From the NCBI RefSeq assembly GCF_017562075.2, contig NC_054084.1:39247499-39311498 (forward strand): a DNA stretch of 64,000 nucleotides. The letters run 5' to 3'. Position 1 is the first letter of the stretch; each line of letters begins with the position of its first letter. A program made the translations under genes and the position numbers. The notes beneath the pieces were generated by a model. That model was not told the origin of the DNA. It saw only the letters and a list, made by a program, of their open reading frames with translations, and ran no database searches. Positions 58,830 to 64,000 of the stretch are shown piece by piece. This stretch comes from Anopheles merus (Eukaryota; Arthropoda; Insecta; Diptera; Culicidae).

Positions 58830-60893
58830 CTAAATATATAGCCCAGGTACAATTTCATCAGCGAGATGCAAATAAAGCCTCAAATCAGTTCCTGAGTTTA
58901 TTATGGAGGTGTTGTCTATAGAAAAAAAACCTTTCGCAAGCATAATTTACATGTAACACTACTGGGAATGAGAAAGTAAGGAAACAAGTTTTGCATGCGA
59001 AAAGGAAAGTTTGTAGTTCAAAACACCGAAAAATGGTCTCCGTACAGATTGTCTCACAGCTTGTGGTGACCCTCACGTAACCGCAATAAGAGACGAAATG
59101 ATATTAATTAAATGTTCAAGCGTGGAACCACGCTATACAAAAAAAAAACCTTAAGCTCGTGTCAGGTTTACGGCGATGTAGCTAATTACATTAAACCGCA
59201 ACAAAATGTCAATCATGAGGTTTCGGAGGGTCAAATACAGTCATCAAAATACTTTTCGTAATAGCGTCATGTCCTTTTAATATCTCTATTGTGGTTTTGT
59301 CTGACGCATTGACGGCATTGGTTAAATAAGCTCATGATGATACGTATTTTATTACCTTTTCTCTCTTGGTAGAGCCATCTGAGGGTTCGTTTGTAAATAA
59401 TTGTGGTTGGCCGTCATGTAGCACGTTGTTTTGTACATATTTGCAAACTGGCAGCATATTTATTTTTTCATCTATTAGATATTCAATGCATTCAATGTAT
59501 TGTTATTGAGAAATTCACCTTAAACATAGTTAACAGTTAATCAATCAAGTTAATTATTTAGGAAACATTTAATTTGCATTGTTATTGTATCTTTTATTTT
59601 AAAACGAGAATTCTACAAATCATCAAACTACCTATAATATTATAATATATTAATGATAAAGCCGATGATCATAATTAATATCACATATAAGACTGGAAAA
59701 CCCCAATTGCATTTTAGTTATGCAATGGTTGAATTCTATTGCAAATAATATCCAGTTTCCCGTGATTGCCAGAATGTAACTCAGTGATATAAATTTCTGA
59801 GACTTTTTTCTATTCTGGCCCTTTTATACTGCATTCTATCACTGCATCTATCTGAGCGCCATAAAACGAAACATACACTCTAATTATCGTTAAGTAGCCC
59901 CTCCCTAAGCAACTGAGGTCTCTGATTGAACAAATTAATCAACAGCAATAACTGGTTTAAATCATTAAGTACTAGCTCAGCCCTAGGACGGTGTTTAAAT
60001 TACCCTGAATGGTGTGACTGAGCTTAACAGCCCCTTTGTCTTACATACAAATAACAAACACCACAGCTTTGACTGTTATACTTCACTCTCGGATCATCTT
60101 ATCGCGTATGGATTCAGTCCAAAACGTCAAGCAAGTTCCAGAACTATCGTATGCAGCGCATAATTATGCCATCCTACTCACTAGACAGCAGCTCCGCGGG
60201 CGGGATATCCGTCTTATGAGAAAGTTCAACTATGCAATCAAAAACATCATCTCCTCTATTCACCATTAATGTACAGCTTCGCCAGCTCCTATGCACCTTT
60301 GTGCCGTGGTCCCCAGCCCAAGCCGGCACTCCTTGCTCGTACTGTGCTCTTTGCTCAGTTCGTTGCTGGCGAGTATTGTGTTGGAATTTGGGTAACCTTC
60401 CAGTATAGAGTTTTGGTGTATTTCCTGATCCGTCTTGACAGGCGTCTAGAAGCAGATGTTATCGTTGGATGAAATTAGAGTCAGCTAGGCAAGGATACAG
60501 AGGTAGTGAACGAGTTCGTAGAGTGGGTAGCGCATTGCTATGAAGTGAATGAAGTGCAACGAAACCAGAAGGCGAGCTCACCGATAGCGCTAAAAATTAA
60601 ACTGGTTTTGCCACAATTATTACTTTCAGTCCCCTGGGTTAGCTGGTACTCATCGTGTTGGGGAGACAATTTTTTGGCGTCAGCATTCTTAACAGTGCTC
60701 TTAGCTTGTGCGTGTGTGTGTGATTGTGTATAGTAGTGCTGCTGTTTTCCTCAAGGTAGAAGGACCTAGCACGTTATCAAAATCTCTTTGCTTCTCTATG
60801 CAAAAATAAGCTACAGAGCTATGGAAAGCGCCACATGCAACCAAGGGACCCGTTTGCTGAGGTTTAGGTGTCGTTTGTTCAACGCGATCACGG
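58830..60893. other. Intergenic stretch, no supported gene
   Basis: AT-rich. The open frames at 60036-60472 have no recognised domain. Confidence 0.45.
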
Positions 60894-61148
60894 TTGTGGT
60901 TTGTTTGCTGCATGGAAGACACTCACAGCATGGCGCCATTGAATTGCAGCCTGTTCAACGATGCTAATGGGCCGACAATGGCACTGCAATGCGCGAAGCG
61001 TAAGAGGAACCAGAATAAGAAGAAAATCGGTAAATTGTGCAACGGTGCACAGTCCAATGGAAAGACACAGAATGAGAAAAGTAGTTCTTTCTCAAACTCT
61101 CCTCCTCACCTTTATCATCCCTGCCTAATGGCGCGATTAATCCGATAA
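60894..61148 (+). CDS. Hypothetical lysine-rich ORF, unrecognised
   Basis: An 84-codon frame from the ATG at 60912 or the upstream start at 60894. It has protein-like codon use, a basic cluster KRKRNQNKKK and a Ser/Asn-rich C-terminus. GATGATGATGATGATGAC follows ~60 bp after its stop. It could be an exon relic or chance. I know no matching family. Confidence 0.2.
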   Translation: MWFVCCMEDTHSMAPLNCSLFNDANGPTMALQCAKRKRNQNKKKIGKLCNGAQSNGKTQNEKSSSFSNSPPHLYHPCLMARLIR

Positions 61149-63672
61149 ATTATTGTATTCATGATCAAACAAAACTCACACTTTGATAAGCTGAGCACAG
61201 ATGTTGAAGATGATGATGATGATGACAATCATGCCCGTTCATGGTGCACGATGCTTTCGAAGGAGTAGCATTCGATGTGCGAATGCGCAATTTTATGCAT
61301 GAAATGCTCCAGCCTTCAGCTCCTGTGTACCGTAGGGAGAAGCAAAATCAGGAATCTAATAATGCGATTAGTATTTGCTGAATCTATCATATTCGGAAGC
61401 GTCTTAATGCGTGCGAGAATTTTCTTGGAGCCCTATGCTATGCACGAGTAAATAGGGTTTGCATTAGCAATCAATCAACAATAAGATTCTCGTGAAGGCA
61501 GACGGCTTAGCTATACGCATTCCATTTGCTTTGCGAGCTATCGTGTCGTCATTATCATTATCGGGAGCCTGTTTGGTATTAATTATGCGTGCAATTATTG
61601 TCCATCAGGCGTTTGATTGTGCCGCTAAAGTGGTGGCTTTGTGGGCTGAGCCCACTGCCACCACGGCTGGGGTAAGCCTTTTGAAAATGAATTGTAACAG
61701 TCATTAAATCAGTTAAAAATATTGATTCTGATCGCGCAAACCCTCTACGTTGTGTTTTTTCTATGATGGATAAAATGGAACATAAGTTAAATTTCACGGA
61801 ACTAAACGCGCGCTGTTTTATTCGATGACTCCTTAACGCGTCGTTACAATTTGATGTGTAATGTTATTTCCGCTAATCGATTATCGTTTTTACTAATACA
61901 TTTACACAAGTACAGATCCGTCAACTGCCTTATAGTTAGGTAAAACGCAAAACGAAACGCAAATGAAATATTTCATAAACGCGAACTATAGACTATTCTA
62001 CTATTAGTTACACGTTTCAATGAAATAATGTATCTTGGTAGTGCATAACAGTCTTAGGTTATGTAAGTTATAGGGAGCTTTCTTTCCAATTTCTTGAAAA
62101 GTTATGATTCAAATTACGGACAGCTTCAAACTCCGGACATTTATCATTGGCCTTGGCCATCAAGGTGCCTAGGTAGACTACAGGTGGGTTCTGAGATCAG
62201 ATTTTGGTAACCATAAAGAATGGTGATTTTTATGGAGATAGGCAGATAAGGAATTGGGGTTGCTAAGGACTTGGTATGAGTTGCTGAGTAACTTTGGACT
62301 CCCTAGCTGTCAAATTTATTTCAAAATACACTCGACGGACCTGTTAAATTAATGGGCCTTGTTTGACAAGGTTTTTTTATTGAGCGCTGGATAGTAGGAT
62401 GAAATTTCAATTCAAAAGCACGTGTTTGTATAGAAAACCAGATTTTTGAAAAATTCACAAAAAATTAACGGCTTGCAGCGAAAAATTTAAGAAATTTTGT
62501 GAATGGAAAAAACGTGCCAAATAAAAAGTACATACTCATTAGTTGGCAGCAGAGTAGTTAATTGTCGACATTATATGAAATTCGCAGTGAGCGCTGTAAA
62601 AATTATTTTTCGTGCATGATATTTATGGGAACCATGACACGACTTTCCAAGAGCGACAATCATTTGTTTAATAATAATCAGCACTTGTGCGATGACATGA
62701 TTGCAAGAAATGCAGAATGAATGTAATTGGACATTTTCCAAGTGACACTTGAACTGCTTAATCGTGTTTTTGTCAATACGTAGCAATTTTACTTCTAGAT
62801 ATTTTTACTCATTCAACCAGAAAAATGGTGTCATTTCACAGGAGTGTAGATTCGAAAACACGAAAAACTGACCCATTTTCGATGAAGATCTAATTGACTT
62901 GAAGTACGGATATATAAAAAAAGTTAAATGAATGTTCCAGAAAAATATCATCGTGCCAAATGACATTTTTCCCGTGATCGAATCCATGGTCTTTGAAAGA
63001 GAACAAGTCGATATGTTTAAAGTAAATTGACAGAAAGCCACGGGAAAATTTTAACAGTAAAATTGAACTTTGTTCATATACAGGGATAGAGGTTGCTAAG
63101 GAGTGAAAGCAGCATTTTCAGCATTTTGCACTTCTTTTCTATTACTGAATCGAGCAATTATTATGTAACATGGCTGATTCAATTCAAGGATCTCATGTAT
63201 CATTCGTCGCCGGGTTAAAAGCAAAGGAAGCTATGTGTATTGTTCCTGTGTGTGGCGATTCAATGTTTGATTGTACTCTCAATGGTGGATTAAAAGTTAC
63301 CATATCGGGTTAACATATCGACCTCTCATATCGAGTTGGAACATGTATTGTGCAGTTTTATGACTACTAAGCTTTTGGTTCCTCCGACAGGACCGTAGCA
63401 AACGATAGTGATTCGTGGTTACAAATGGCAAACAATGAAAAAGTTCGATCAATGTTTCTGAATACACAGTAAACTCAAATGACTTCTTTTTATGTGTCCA
63501 TGAGTAATTAGCTGCAGGAATTCGAAGCATTGCAATTTTCTTCATATAAAATTCGTCTTTTTTACGCTGTAGTTATTCCCGTTTGTTTGTAAACACTTTT
63601 TCATGAAACTGTCAAAAGCGAGCTGTAATTGCATTCAAGTAACGTGGTGCATTCAAGGTCGATGCAAATCAT
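61149..63672. other. Intergenic stretch, no supported gene
   Basis: No recognised gene. The open frames are short. A GAT microsatellite of about six units lies at 61207-61224. Confidence 0.45.
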
Positions 63673-63990
63673 TTGCTCTTTAATAAATCTTGGACGTATC
63701 AAGGCGTGAATCTAGAAAAGCATCATTTTGTAAAATTTTATATTGACGGTTATCACCGTTCGCAACACTGGTTGGCAGGGAATCAAAGTTCAACCAGTGA
63801 GTTCGGGCTGATTATTCTATTGGTTAGTTCACCACCAGAAGCATTCTCGGTTGTTTTGCTTGAAAACCGACACCAATGTTATTTATTCGATAATTCCTAT
63901 TAATCATGTTGACGTTGAAACGATTTGCGGACTTGGCTGTCACATAAAAATTCCGCCGAAATTCGCCTGAAATGATCACATTGAGTTTTG
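63673..63990 (+). other. Unclassified repeat sharing sequence with the hAT interior
   Basis: The segment near 63925-63990 (GGCTGTCACATAAAAATTC, CGAAATTCGCCTGAAATGAT) resembles 52930-53005 inside the hAT element (GGGTGTCATATTGAAATTC, CGAAATTCATCTGAAATGAT). The 76-codon frame at 63673-63903 just upstream contains no domain I recognise. The window ends before the element's right end. Confidence 0.4.
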
Positions 63991-64000
63991 ACGGCATTCC

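Overview
The window looks like gene-poor, repeat-rich euchromatin from a mosquito, most likely an Anopheles. Four observations support this: AT-rich non-coding DNA, many copies of a ~200 bp tRNA-derived SINE that resembles the SINE200 family described in Anopheles gambiae, an mdg1/412-type LTR retrotransposon, and decayed exons of animal genes with short insect-type introns (74 and 81 bp). The SINE match is from memory and was not searched. I see no intact host protein-coding gene, tRNA, rRNA or CRISPR.

Layout. Positions 1-9.4 kb hold microsatellites, a SINE inserted inside another SINE, a decayed non-LTR retrotransposon 3' end with a TAAG tail, and a non-autonomous hAT element. At 9.5-11.2 kb on the plus strand lies a decayed fragment of an N-cadherin-like gene: one cadherin-repeat exon with a donor site, then two broken laminin-G pieces. 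From 13.5 to 22.3 kb there are four more SINEs, a 5'-truncated non-LTR reverse transcriptase (14.6-15.8 kb, minus), a second unrelated non-LTR C-terminus (18.8-19.2 kb, minus), and a ~200 bp palindromic element.

The dominant element is a complete LTR retrotransposon at 24003-30835. It has two 434 bp LTRs that read as identical, 4 bp ATGC target duplications, a primer-binding site directly after the 5' LTR and a purine tract directly before the 3' LTR. It encodes gag, protease, RT, RNase H and a DD35E integrase, with no env. Despite the matching LTRs, gag-pol carries four frame breaks, all in the direction of a one-base loss.

From 31 to 64 kb the window is mainly intergenic. It holds a long CA repeat, a TA-flanked MITE, more SINEs, a TRIM-type pseudogene (47.3-47.7 kb, minus) and a possible kinase fragment with an intron (51.3-51.6 kb). 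A 1.9 kb hAT element sits inside a TA-flanked MITE (51.85-54.35 kb). A ~544 bp TTA tract grows out of a retrotransposon tail (55.6-56.7 kb). A GGGGCAA-ended MITE contains a 110 bp retrotransposon fragment (57.2-57.9 kb), and next to it is a broken two-exon copy of Kua/PEDS1 (58.4-58.8 kb, minus).

The loci do not form a functional gene system. They record successive insertions into DNA that also received duplicated gene fragments, since lost to decay. I found nothing here that qualifies as an undescribed molecular system. The most unusual points are the repeat-tail expansion, the nested insertions, the two SINE families that share a head but not a tail, and the conflict between matching LTRs and a broken gag-pol.
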